Below, piece after piece: positions 1 through 6,732 of a DNA stretch of 64,000 bases. The DNA is from Leifsonia sp. ku-ls (GTDB lineage Bacteria > Actinomycetota > Actinomycetes > Actinomycetales > Microbacteriaceae), in the NCBI GenBank assembly GCA_003367665.1, contig QKXI01000014.1, forward strand, positions 1-64,000, given 5' to 3'. The notes beneath the pieces were generated by a model. The model saw only the letters and a program-made list of their open reading frames with translations. It did not search any database and was not told the origin of the DNA. Each line of letters starts with the position of its first letter. Position 1 is the first letter of the stretch. The translations under genes and the position numbers were made by a program.

Positions 1-342
1 GGCGCGGAGGTGGTGCACGTCGCCGACCGGCGGGACGCGCTCGCCGCCCGCGCCGACGGCGTGCGCCGCGACATCCCCCTCGTCGCCGCCTATGCCCTCG
101 CCGGTCCGGCGGCGGTCGCGGCCGTCGGCGCCGAGCTCGCGGGCATCGCGCCCGACCAGGTGTGGGCCGCCGTCGACGTCTCGCGCAAGGCCGAGGACAC
201 CGCCGCGTGGGTGCGGGCGCTGGACGCGGTGCTCGCGGTCGACGCCGTCGCCGCCACCGGAACCGCCCTCACCTCCAGCCCCGGCGACGTGCACCGGCTC
301 GGCCTGCCCGTGCTCTGGCTGGAGGCGCCGACCGGCGGATAG
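1..342 (+). CDS. 3' end of a flagellar-cluster protein, FlhF-like (partial)
   Basis: Only the last 113 codons lie in the window; the frame is open from base 1 and stops at TAG 340-342. The visible part is Ala/Val-rich with alternating helix and strand character and contains PDQVWAAVDVSRKAEDTAAW and a closing GLPVLWLEAP. That layout resembles the C-terminal half of SRP-type GTPases such as FlhF, where a D-x-S-R-K-like segment follows a strand, but no complete GTPase motif is inside the window. csrA starts 9 bases after its stop, so the two are probably co-transcribed. In Actinobacteria csrA typically sits in flagellar clusters, which supports a flagellar role. The FlhF assignment is tentative; a generic conserved flagellar-locus protein is the alternative. 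Confidence 0.45.
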   Translation, partial: GAEVVHVADRRDALAARADGVRRDIPLVAAYALAGPAAVAAVGAELAGIAPDQVWAAVDVSRKAEDTAAWVRALDAVLAVDAVAATGTALTSSPGDVHRLGLPVLWLEAPTGG

Positions 343-351
343 GCTGGGACG

Positions 352-588
352 ATGCTGGTATTGACGCGCAAGGCGGGGGAGCGGGTGCTCATCGGCGACG
401 ACATCGTCGTCACCATCCTCGATGCGCGGGGCGACGGCGTCCGCATCGGCATCGACGCGCCGCGGGGCATCCGCATCCAGCGCGACGAGGTCGTCAAGGC
501 CGTCACCGAGGCCAACCAGGAGGCCACCCAGGGCGCCGCCGGAACCGACGACGCCGAGGCGCTCATCAAGAAGTCGCTCGGTCTCTGA
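352..588 (+). CDS. csrA: carbon storage regulator CsrA
   Basis: 78-residue RNA-binding translational regulator. It opens with the hallmark MLVLTRKAGERVLIGDDI, followed by the strands VVTILDARGDGVRIGIDAP and the RNA-contact segment IRIQRDEV, all standard for CsrA/RsmA. The family normally ends near residue 60. This protein continues with an acidic and Ala-rich tail (about residues 57-78) of unknown role. CsrA dimers bind GGA motifs in mRNA leaders; in flagellate Gram-positives CsrA represses flagellin translation and is antagonised by FliW. It directly follows a flagellar-type gene. The ATG at 352 is the only sensible start. Confidence 0.95.
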   Translation: MLVLTRKAGERVLIGDDIVVTILDARGDGVRIGIDAPRGIRIQRDEVVKAVTEANQEATQGAAGTDDAEALIKKSLGL

Positions 589-1282
589 GCGCGCCGACCT
601 CCGCCGCCGCCCGCCGCATCCCGACGACCCCGCGCAGCGTCAGGTAGACGCCGAGGAACAGCTCCCACACCACCTCCGGCAGCGTGAGCAGCGCCGACCA
701 CGGCGACACCTGGTCGTAGGCCCCGAGCAGCACCGCGACGCCCGACAGGGAGACCAGCGGCCCCGCGATCATGCCGAGCACCGCCCAGCCACGCGGCACC
801 AGCCGGGCGCGGTAGAGCAGCGCGCCGAGGATGAGCCCGTTACCGAGCCCGACGACGAAGCCGGGCCCGAGTAGGAACGTCCACCCGTGCAGCGCCACCA
901 GCGCCTGCGACACCACCAGCGCCGCCCCCGCCCCGCCGTCCGCCGTCCCCTCCTGCCGGAGCGTCACCACGGTGAGCAGGCTCAGGATGCCGACCGCGAT
1001 CAGCGCCGACTCCATCACCCGGGCGACCACGTACCCGAGCGCCAGCGACGGGCTCGTCCGGCGCAGCGTCGGGTAGAGCACGAGCGCGGTGCCCAGGTTG
1101 GCGACGATGAGGCCGACCTCCAGCAGCGCACCCGCGAGCACGGGCGCGGTCGGTCCTGTGCCGAGCACGAACGCGGGGTCGTTCAGCACGGGGCCGTAGA
1201 GCAGCGCTCCCGGGATGGACGTGGCGAAGGTGAGCAGGAACAGCACGCCGGCGAGGAACACGCGGCGGTGGTCGGGGGTCAT
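566..1282 (-). CDS. DUF4386 family integral membrane protein
   Basis: 238 residues with about six hydrophobic segments (for example FLAGVLFLLTFATSIPGALL near the start and VLAGALLEVGLIVANLGTAL further on). The opening, the LYGPVLNDP loop and the overall length fit the DUF4386 family, whose biochemical role is unknown. I chose the ATG at 1282 (MTPDHRRVF) rather than an in-frame ATG 36 bases upstream, because the upstream one lies inside the palindromic operator at 1302-1320 and GAGG sits just before the shorter start. The gene is divergent from a TetR repressor and is probably its regulatory target. Its 3' end overlaps the end of csrA by 23 bases, tail to tail. Confidence 0.8.
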   Translation of the reverse strand: MTPDHRRVFLAGVLFLLTFATSIPGALLYGPVLNDPAFVLGTGPTAPVLAGALLEVGLIVANLGTALVLYPTLRRTSPSLALGYVVARVMESALIAVGILSLLTVVTLRQEGTADGGAGAALVVSQALVALHGWTFLLGPGFVVGLGNGLILGALLYRARLVPRGWAVLGMIAGPLVSLSGVAVLLGAYDQVSPWSALLTLPEVVWELFLGVYLTLRGVVGMRRAAAEVGALRDRATS

Positions 1283-1301
1283 GGGAGGTCCTCTCGGCGC
1301 G

Positions 1302-1320
1302 AGGTGTACGGCGTACACCT
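1302..1320. promoter_or_regulatory. TetR operator copy 1
   Basis: Perfect palindrome AGGTGTAC-GGC-GTACACCT with 8-bp arms and a 3-bp centre. It lies 20 bp upstream of the DUF4386 start and is repeated 35 bp away at the TetR start. The position between divergent genes and the duplication indicate an autoregulatory operator. Confidence 0.8.
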
Positions 1321-1336
1321 TCTGAGGGAAGACACT

Positions 1337-1354
1337 AGGTGTACGCTGTACACC
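1337..1354. promoter_or_regulatory. TetR operator copy 2, abutting the tetR start
   Basis: GGTGTAC-GCT-GTACACC (1338-1354) repeats the operator at 1302-1320, extended on one side by a further A. It ends one base before the TetR ATG, so a bound repressor would cover the start region. There is no Shine-Dalgarno sequence between it and the ATG, so the tetR message is probably leaderless or weakly initiated. Confidence 0.78.
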
Positions 1355-2047
1355 ATGTCAAGGGCCGATCCGCCGCGCCAGACGCTGAGCGTCGACCGGG
1401 TCGTGTCGACCGCGCTCGCCGTCGCCGACGGCGGTGGGCTCGACGGCCTCAGCATGCGCGCGCTCGCGCAGACGCTCGGCGTCGTCCCGATGGCGCTCTA
1501 CAAGCACGTCGCCAACAAGGAGGACCTGCTCGACGGCATGGTCGACCGCGTCTGGGCCGAGGTCGAGGCGCCCGACCCCGGCCTCGGCTGGCGGGAGGCG
1601 ATGCGCCGCCGTTCGATCTCGCTCCGCGCCGCTCTGCTCCGACACAGCTGGGCGGTCGGGCTGATGGAGTCCCGGATGCGCCCCGGCCCCGCCAACCTCG
1701 CCCAGCACGACGCGATGATGGGCTGTCTCCGCCGGTCCGGCTTCTCGTTCCGCACGACCGTGCACGTCACCTCGGCGCTCGACGCCTACGTGTACGGCTT
1801 CGCGTTGCAGGAGAAGTCGCTCCCGTTCGGCACGCCGGAGGAGTCGGGAGAGGCCGCTGCGCAGAAGCTGGAGGCGACGCCGCCGGAGCTGGCCGCGATG
1901 TTCCCGCACCTGATCGAGGTCGTGTCCGAGCTCGCGAAGGCCGGCTACGACTACGACGAGGAGTTCCTCACCGGCCTCGACCTCCTCCTGGACGGCGTGG
2001 AACGGCTCCGGCCGGAGTGGGCCTCCGCAGACGACCCGGCGACGTGA
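1355..2047 (+). CDS. TetR/AcrR family transcriptional regulator (TetR_C_1 type)
   Basis: 230 residues. Residues about 12-58 form the DNA-binding domain: VVSTALAVADGGGLDGLSMR, then the recognition region LAQTLGVVPMALYKHVANKE and DLLDGMVDRVW, a textbook TetR helix-turn-helix. The rest is a helical ligand and dimer domain of the tetracycline-repressor C-terminal type (VYGFALQEKSLPFG is typical). The ATG at 1355 follows directly after an operator palindrome. The predicted job is to repress itself and the divergent DUF4386 gene through the two operators at 1302-1320 and 1337-1354. The inducer is unknown. Confidence 0.92.
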   Translation: MSRADPPRQTLSVDRVVSTALAVADGGGLDGLSMRALAQTLGVVPMALYKHVANKEDLLDGMVDRVWAEVEAPDPGLGWREAMRRRSISLRAALLRHSWAVGLMESRMRPGPANLAQHDAMMGCLRRSGFSFRTTVHVTSALDAYVYGFALQEKSLPFGTPEESGEAAAQKLEATPPELAAMFPHLIEVVSELAKAGYDYDEEFLTGLDLLLDGVERLRPEWASADDPAT

Positions 2048-2048
2048 C

Positions 2049-2070
2049 GTGTCCGCCGGTCGGCGGACAC
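2049..2070. terminator. inverted repeat after tetR, terminator or operator
   Basis: GTGTCCGCC-GGTC-GGCGGACAC, perfect 9-bp arms, starts one base after the TetR stop codon and lies 55 bp upstream of the MFS gene. With no T-run it may be a weak terminator. It could equally be an operator for the MFS/two-component operon. Confidence 0.45.
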
Positions 2071-2125
2071 GGGTGACATCCTGCCGCCGGTGCCGCCGCA
2101 GCCCCGCGATCGCGAGGCTTGAGGC

Positions 2126-3706
2126 ATGAAGTCGTCAACCCTGGCCCTGACCGGGCTCATCTTCGCCGTCTCGATGACGACGATCGACCAGACGATCGTC
2201 GCGCTCTCCGCTCCCAGCATCCAGCAGAACCTCGGCCTCACGCACGACGGGATGCAGTGGGCGGTCAACGTCTACCTGCTCACCACGGCGGCGTTCTTCC
2301 TGCTGGGCGGCCGCGTCGCCGATGTCGTCGGCCACAAGCGCATGGCGCTGGTCGGCATCGCCGGCTTCGGCGTCACCTCGCTGCTGTGCGGTCTCGCGCC
2401 GACCGGTGACCTCGCCGAGGCGTGGCTGGTGACCGCCCGCGCGCTGCAGGGTGTGAGCGGCGCGATCATGTTCCCTGCCGCCATCGGCATCGTCGTCGAG
2501 GGCTTCGCCCGCGAGAGCCGGGGCCGCGCCATGGCGATCTTCTTCGCGATCACCGGCGCGATGACCGCGGTCGGCCCGATCGCCGGCGGCTACCTGACGG
2601 TGTGGACGTGGCGAGCGATCTTCTGGGTCAACGTTCCGATCGCCGTTGCCGCGTTCGTCATCGTCGCCGTCGCCGCCCGGCCGTCGGTGCGTCGCAGCGA
2701 GCGGATCGACTGGCTCGGCGCCGCGATCGTCGCGGCGGGGATGGGCCTCGTCGTGTTCGGCCTGCAGCAGGCCAGTCCGTGGGGCTGGGCGAACGCGGCC
2801 GTCGTCGGTTCGCTCGTGCTCGGCGCCGCCCTGCTCGTGGTGTTCGTCGTCGTGCAGCGCCGCAGTCGGCAGCCGCTCATCCGGATCGCGGCCTTCCGCG
2901 ACCGCGGGTTCACGCTCTCGACCGTCGCGACGCTGTTCGCCTCCATCGCCTTCATCAGCACGTTCTTCTTCCTCAGCGTCTACGGCCAGGTCTCGCTCCA
3001 GCTGTCGGCCGCCGAGACCGGGCTGCTCTTCCTCAAGTTCTTCATTGGCTTCGTCGTGGCCAGCCGGATCGGCTCCGTGCGCTTCGACAAGCACGGCGCC
3101 CGCGGGGTGGTGCTCGTCGGCGGGTTGGTCGGTGCCGTCGGCTTCGGCTGGCTGGCGTCGACGGCGACCGACCTGTCCATCCACGCCGACGCGTTCTTCA
3201 ACCCGCAGACCTGGCCGATCATGGTCGCCGGCGCCGGCATCGGGCTCATGTTCAGCCCGGTCTCGACCGACGCGGTGAACCGCGCGATCGGCGCCAGCTA
3301 CGGCGAGGTCAGCGCGATCACGCAGACGATGAAGAACTTCGGCGGCGCTCTCGGCCTCGCCGTCTTCACGACGGTGGTGACCTCGCGGCTGACCGACCTG
3401 CTGACCGCCTCCTTCGCGAAGTTCGGCGGCACGGCGGCGGATGCGCAGAGCGCCGTCGAGCGCATCAGCGGCGCCTCCGGCGACAGCGGCAGCGGCCTGT
3501 CCGCCCTGCCGCAGGCGATCCAGGAGCAGATCATGCACGCGGTCAGGGCCGACTACGCCTCGGCGGTGCAGTGGGCGTTCTGGGGCATGGCCGCGGCCAT
3601 GGCGGTCGTCGCGGTCGTCGGCGTGCTCTACCCGGCCGGTCGCACCTCGCTGCCGGAGGACGCCGCGCCCGCCGCCGAGCCGACCGCCGACACGGCTACA
3701 GTCTGA
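2126..3706 (+). CDS. MFS drug exporter, DHA2 (14-TMS) family
   Basis: 526-residue proton-coupled multidrug efflux permease of the EmrB/QacA type. The N-terminus carries the DHA2 signature in TM1 (MTTIDQTIVALSAPSIQ). The TM2-3 loop holds motif A (GGRVADVVGHKR), and TM5 holds the antiporter motif C (GAMTAVGPIAGGYL) followed by WRAIFWVNVP. Length and about 14 hydrophobic segments match the family. The ATG at 2126 is preceded by GCGAGG. The next gene, a sensor kinase, starts 2 bases after its stop, so transporter, kinase and regulator form one operon; the two-component pair probably controls the exporter. The substrate cannot be read from sequence. Confidence 0.9.
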   Translation: MKSSTLALTGLIFAVSMTTIDQTIVALSAPSIQQNLGLTHDGMQWAVNVYLLTTAAFFLLGGRVADVVGHKRMALVGIAGFGVTSLLCGLAPTGDLAEAWLVTARALQGVSGAIMFPAAIGIVVEGFARESRGRAMAIFFAITGAMTAVGPIAGGYLTVWTWRAIFWVNVPIAVAAFVIVAVAARPSVRRSERIDWLGAAIVAAGMGLVVFGLQQASPWGWANAAVVGSLVLGAALLVVFVVVQRRSRQPLIRIAAFRDRGFTLSTVATLFASIAFISTFFFLSVYGQVSLQLSAAETGLLFLKFFIGFVVASRIGSVRFDKHGARGVVLVGGLVGAVGFGWLASTATDLSIHADAFFNPQTWPIMVAGAGIGLMFSPVSTDAVNRAIGASYGEVSAITQTMKNFGGALGLAVFTTVVTSRLTDLLTASFAKFGGTAADAQSAVERISGASGDSGSGLSALPQAIQEQIMHAVRADYASAVQWAFWGMAAAMAVVAVVGVLYPAGRTSLPEDAAPAAEPTADTATV

Positions 3707-3708
3707 TC

Positions 3709-4902
3709 GTGGCAGAGCGCGTGGACGACCGCTGGTTCGGCGACTGGATCGGCTACTCCGCCGCCGCGACTATCGCGTCGGTGCTGCTGATCCTCGCGAA
3801 CCCGTTCACCGGGTACCCGCGGACGATCGCCTCGGCCGCCCTCGTGCTCGCGCTCTTCCCGATCTACTGGTTCCTCGCCCGGCCGAGCCGGGCGGGGGTC
3901 CGCGGCAACACCTGGCGGGCGTGGACCTATGTCGGCCTCGCGACCGCCGTCTACTTCGTCGCGTACGGCCTGAACAACTGGGCGAATGTGGCCCTGTTCA
4001 TCGTGTCGCCGCAGTTCTTCCTTGTGCTGTCGGCCGTTCCCGCGGCGATCGCGATCGTCGTCATCAACCTGGGCGGCGTGGCCGTGCGCTGGGCGCTCGG
4101 CGACCTGGCGCCGGGGGATGTGGCGAGCACGCTCGGCCTGACCGTGCTGGTCATCGCCGTGTCGATCTACTTCAGCAACCGCATCACGGCGGTGACGAAG
4201 GAGAGCCGGGAGCGCGGGCTGCTCATCCAGCGCCTCCGCGAGCAGCAGCGGGAGATCGCGGCGCTGTCCGAGGCGCAGGGCGCCGCGGCCGAGCGGGAGC
4301 GGATCGCCCGCGAGATGCACGACACGCTCGCGCAGGGCTTCACGAGCATCGTCACGCTCGGCCATGCCGTGCAGGGCGAGCTGGACTCCGACCCGGCGAC
4401 GGCCAGACGCCACGTCGAGCTGATGACCGAGACCGCTCAGGAGAACCTGCAGGAGTCGCGGCGGATCATCGCCGCGATGACCCCCGGCCGGCTCGCCGAG
4501 GCGACGCTGGGGCAGGCGCTCGGCCGGGTGGCCCACCGGTTCGAGGAGGAGACCGGCGTGCCCGTCGCCTTCCGCGTCGAGGGCGAGGCGCGCCAGGCGC
4601 CGCCCGCGGTCGAGGTGGTCGCCCTGCGGGTGCTGCAGGAGGCGCTCGCCAACGTCCGGAAGCATGCGGCGGCGACGTCGGTGGACGCCGAGCTCGCCTA
4701 CGGGCCGAGGACCGTCGCGCTCACCGTGCGCGACGACGGGCGCGGCTTCGACCCGGCCGCGCCGCGCGACGGCTTCGGGCTGGACGGCATGCAGGCCCGG
4801 GTGCGTGAGGCGGGCGGGGAGTTCGAGCTCGCGAGCGCGCCGGGAGACGGGACGCGGCTGCGTGTGGTGCTGCCGGCATCCATCGAGGAGGAGGCGCCGT
4901 GA
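3709..4902 (+). CDS. sensor histidine kinase, HisKA_3 (NarL-partner) type
   Basis: 397 residues from the GTG at 3709, two bases after the exporter stop. Residues about 10-165 contain several membrane segments (IGYSAAATIASVLLILANP, FFLVLSAVPAAIAIVVINLG and others) with no large extracytoplasmic domain, so sensing is probably in the membrane. A short coiled coil follows (RLREQQREIAALSEAQ). The phosphoacceptor box is AERERIAREMHDTLAQGF with His204. The ATPase domain has the N box (LQEALANVRKHA) and the G box (DDGRGFDP, then FGLDGMQARV). It phosphorylates the response regulator whose gene overlaps its stop codon. Confidence 0.92.
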   Translation: MAERVDDRWFGDWIGYSAAATIASVLLILANPFTGYPRTIASAALVLALFPIYWFLARPSRAGVRGNTWRAWTYVGLATAVYFVAYGLNNWANVALFIVSPQFFLVLSAVPAAIAIVVINLGGVAVRWALGDLAPGDVASTLGLTVLVIAVSIYFSNRITAVTKESRERGLLIQRLREQQREIAALSEAQGAAAERERIAREMHDTLAQGFTSIVTLGHAVQGELDSDPATARRHVELMTETAQENLQESRRIIAAMTPGRLAEATLGQALGRVAHRFEEETGVPVAFRVEGEARQAPPAVEVVALRVLQEALANVRKHAAATSVDAELAYGPRTVALTVRDDGRGFDPAAPRDGFGLDGMQARVREAGGEFELASAPGDGTRLRVVLPASIEEEAP

Positions 4903-5522
4903 TCCGGATCGTGCTCGCCGACGACCACCCCGTGGTGCGGGAGGGCATCCGCGGCATGCTGCAGGGCTACGACGACATCGAGGTCGTCGGCCAGGCCGGC
5001 AGCGGACCCGAGGCCGTCGCGCTGGTGGCGGCGCTCGCCCCTGACCTCGTCCTGATGGACCTCCGGATGCCTGGGGGCGACGGCGTGGACGCGACGCGCG
5101 CGATCGTGGCGGCGCATCCAGCGGCCCGTGTGGTCGTGCTGACGACCTACGAGACCGACCAGGACATCCTGCGCGCCATCGAGGCCGGTGCGAGCGGCTA
5201 CCTGCTGAAGGACATCGCCCCCGCCGAGCTCGCGCGCTCCGTGCGCGCCGCCGCAGCGGGGGAGACGGTGCTCGCCACCTCGGCGCAGACGGCGCTGCTC
5301 GGCCGCGTGCAGGGCAGGCAGGCCGCCCCAGCGCTCTCGGTGCAGGAGGTAAAGGTGCTACGGCTCGCGGCCGACGGCCTCACCAACGCGGCGATCGGCG
5401 GGCAGCTCTTCATCGGCGAGGCGACCGTCAAGACCTACCTGAGCCGCGCGTACGAGAAGCTGGGCGTCTCCGACCGCACCTCGGCGGTACGCCGCGCCCT
5501 GGAGCTCGGTCTGCTCGACTGA
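4899..5522 (+). CDS. response regulator, NarL/FixJ family
   Basis: 207 residues. The receiver domain (1-120) has acidic residues D8 and D9, phosphoacceptor D54 in VLMDLRMPGGDG, and the conserved Lys in SGYLLKDI. The LuxR-type helix-turn-helix spans about 145-205 (LSVQEVKVLRLAADGLTNAA, then IGEATVKTYLSRAYEKLGV). The GTG start overlaps the kinase stop (GTGA), so the pair is translationally coupled. It likely controls the upstream MFS exporter operon; the palindrome at 2049-2070 is a candidate binding site. Confidence 0.93.
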   Translation: MIRIVLADDHPVVREGIRGMLQGYDDIEVVGQAGSGPEAVALVAALAPDLVLMDLRMPGGDGVDATRAIVAAHPAARVVVLTTYETDQDILRAIEAGASGYLLKDIAPAELARSVRAAAAGETVLATSAQTALLGRVQGRQAAPALSVQEVKVLRLAADGLTNAAIGGQLFIGEATVKTYLSRAYEKLGVSDRTSAVRRALELGLLD

Positions 5523-5543
5523 CCCGTGCGGCAGAATGACCGC

Positions 5544-6173
5544 ATGGCGCAGATCAGGACGGAGCGCGGGCTCGACCGGCTCGTGAACTTCTCGGACGCG
5601 ACGGTCGCCATCGCGATCACCCTGCTGATCCTGCCCCTGGTGGATGCGGCGTCGCAGATCGGGAACACGCCGTTCGGCGACTTCGTCTACGAGAACATGT
5701 GGGAGATCGTCGCCTTCGCCATCTCGTTCGCCGTGATCGCCCGGTTCTGGGTCGTCCACCACCACCTCTTCGAGAGCGTGCGCGACTACAACCAGGGGAT
5801 CGTGTGGTTCAACTTCCTGTGGCTGTTCGCCATCGTGGCGATCCCGTTCACAGCGAACGTGCTCGCGGCCGGCGCGGGCGAGCGCCCCGACGTGTACGCG
5901 CTGTACATCGGGGACATGCTGCTCGCCACGATCGCGACCCGGCTGATGGGCGGTGTGCTGTACCGGCACCCGGAGCTGATGACGGAGGAGGCGCGGGGGA
6001 ACATCGATAAGACCCGCGGCATCGCGGAGGTGATCATCATGACGGTCGCCCTCGTGCTCGCCGTGCTCATCCCGGCGGTCAACCTGTTCTGGCTGTTCCT
6101 GCTCTTCCTGTCCGGCCCGCTGCACGCGCTTCTCCACAGGCTGGTATACGGGCCTTCCCAGACGACCGCATGA
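5544..6173 (+). CDS. TMEM175/DUF1211 family potassium-channel-like protein
   Basis: 209 residues with about six membrane segments. The opening RLVNFSDATVAIAITLLILP carries the FSD motif of TM1 that defines bacterial TMEM175 channels (NFSDAxxAIAxTLL). Later WVVHHHLFESVRDYN and FNFLWLFAIVAIPF are also typical. Bacterial homologues form tetrameric potassium-permeable channels; that this copy conducts is inferred. I chose the ATG at 5544; an in-frame GTG at 5526 would add six residues right after the preceding stop codon. Confidence 0.82.
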   Translation: MAQIRTERGLDRLVNFSDATVAIAITLLILPLVDAASQIGNTPFGDFVYENMWEIVAFAISFAVIARFWVVHHHLFESVRDYNQGIVWFNFLWLFAIVAIPFTANVLAAGAGERPDVYALYIGDMLLATIATRLMGGVLYRHPELMTEEARGNIDKTRGIAEVIIMTVALVLAVLIPAVNLFWLFLLFLSGPLHALLHRLVYGPSQTTA

Positions 6174-6189
6174 GGGTTAGCGTCGGGAC

Positions 6190-6378
6190 ATGCGTGGGAA
6201 GACCTTCTTCATCCTGATCGCGCTCGCGGTCGCGTACATCCTCGGTGCCCGGGCGGGCCGTGAGCGCTACGAGCAGCTCGTCGGAGCGGTCGAGTCGTTC
6301 TGGAACGCGCCAGACGTCAAGAAGGCGCGCAAGAAGGCTAAGGCGCAGGCCCAGAAGGCGCGCAAGCGCCTCTCCTGA
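6190..6378 (+). CDS. small YtxH-like membrane protein
   Basis: 62 residues: a single N-terminal membrane segment (TFFILIALAVAYILGARAG) followed by RERYEQL and a very basic tail rich in Lys (KKARKKAKAQAQKARKRL). The order TM, GxRxGRERYE and basic helix is that of YtxH-like stress proteins common in Actinobacteria. The role is unknown. It lies 16 bases after the TMEM175-like gene and may be co-transcribed with it. Confidence 0.7.
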   Translation: MRGKTFFILIALAVAYILGARAGRERYEQLVGAVESFWNAPDVKKARKKAKAQAQKARKRLS

Positions 6379-6394
6379 CGCTCACGTCAGGCGA

Positions 6395-6622
6395 TCACGG
6401 CTCGTCGTAGTCGCCCTCGGTGTACTCGCCCTCCGGCGCCTCGACGGGCTCGGCGGCGTCGGTGTACGTGCCCTCCACCTCCGGGTCCGGGCCGGGGTTC
6501 TCCTCGGTCTCGGTGTACTGGCCGTGCACGGTGCGCTCGTGCGGCGCCTCGCCGTCGACCTCGGTGTAGCTGCCCTCGAGGTTCTCGCGTGCGTCGCCGA
6601 TCGGCTGCTCTGGGTTGCTCAT
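6395..6622 (-). CDS. small acidic protein with G-x-Y-T-E/D repeats
   Basis: 75 residues, strongly acidic and without hydrophobic segments, so probably a cytosolic disordered protein. It contains four spaced motifs: GSYTE (17-21), GQYTE (34-38), GTYTD (51-55) and GEYTEGDY (65-72), with a period of 17, 17 and 14 residues. I do not recognise a characterised family. The ATG at 6622 sits in an AT-richer intergenic stretch shared with the divergent gene at 6733. The repeated Tyr-Thr-Glu could be a phosphorylation or peptide-binding motif; this is speculation. Confidence 0.7.
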   Translation of the reverse strand: MSNPEQPIGDARENLEGSYTEVDGEAPHERTVHGQYTETEENPGPDPEVEGTYTDAAEPVEAPEGEYTEGDYDEP

Positions 6623-6732
6623 AGGCCAGACATTACGCCGAGTGCACCTGAACGGCTACGGTCTGCCGCGACGTAGCCGCCCGCGGGTCGGTCGGAGTAG
6701 TCTTCCGCCGTTTACGGACGATCGGCGGACCG

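Noticed and set aside
2422-3708. Extension of the histidine kinase frame upstream through the exporter gene
   Set aside because: The extension is Arg-rich shadow sequence. The GTG at 3709 gives a normal kinase length directly after the exporter stop.
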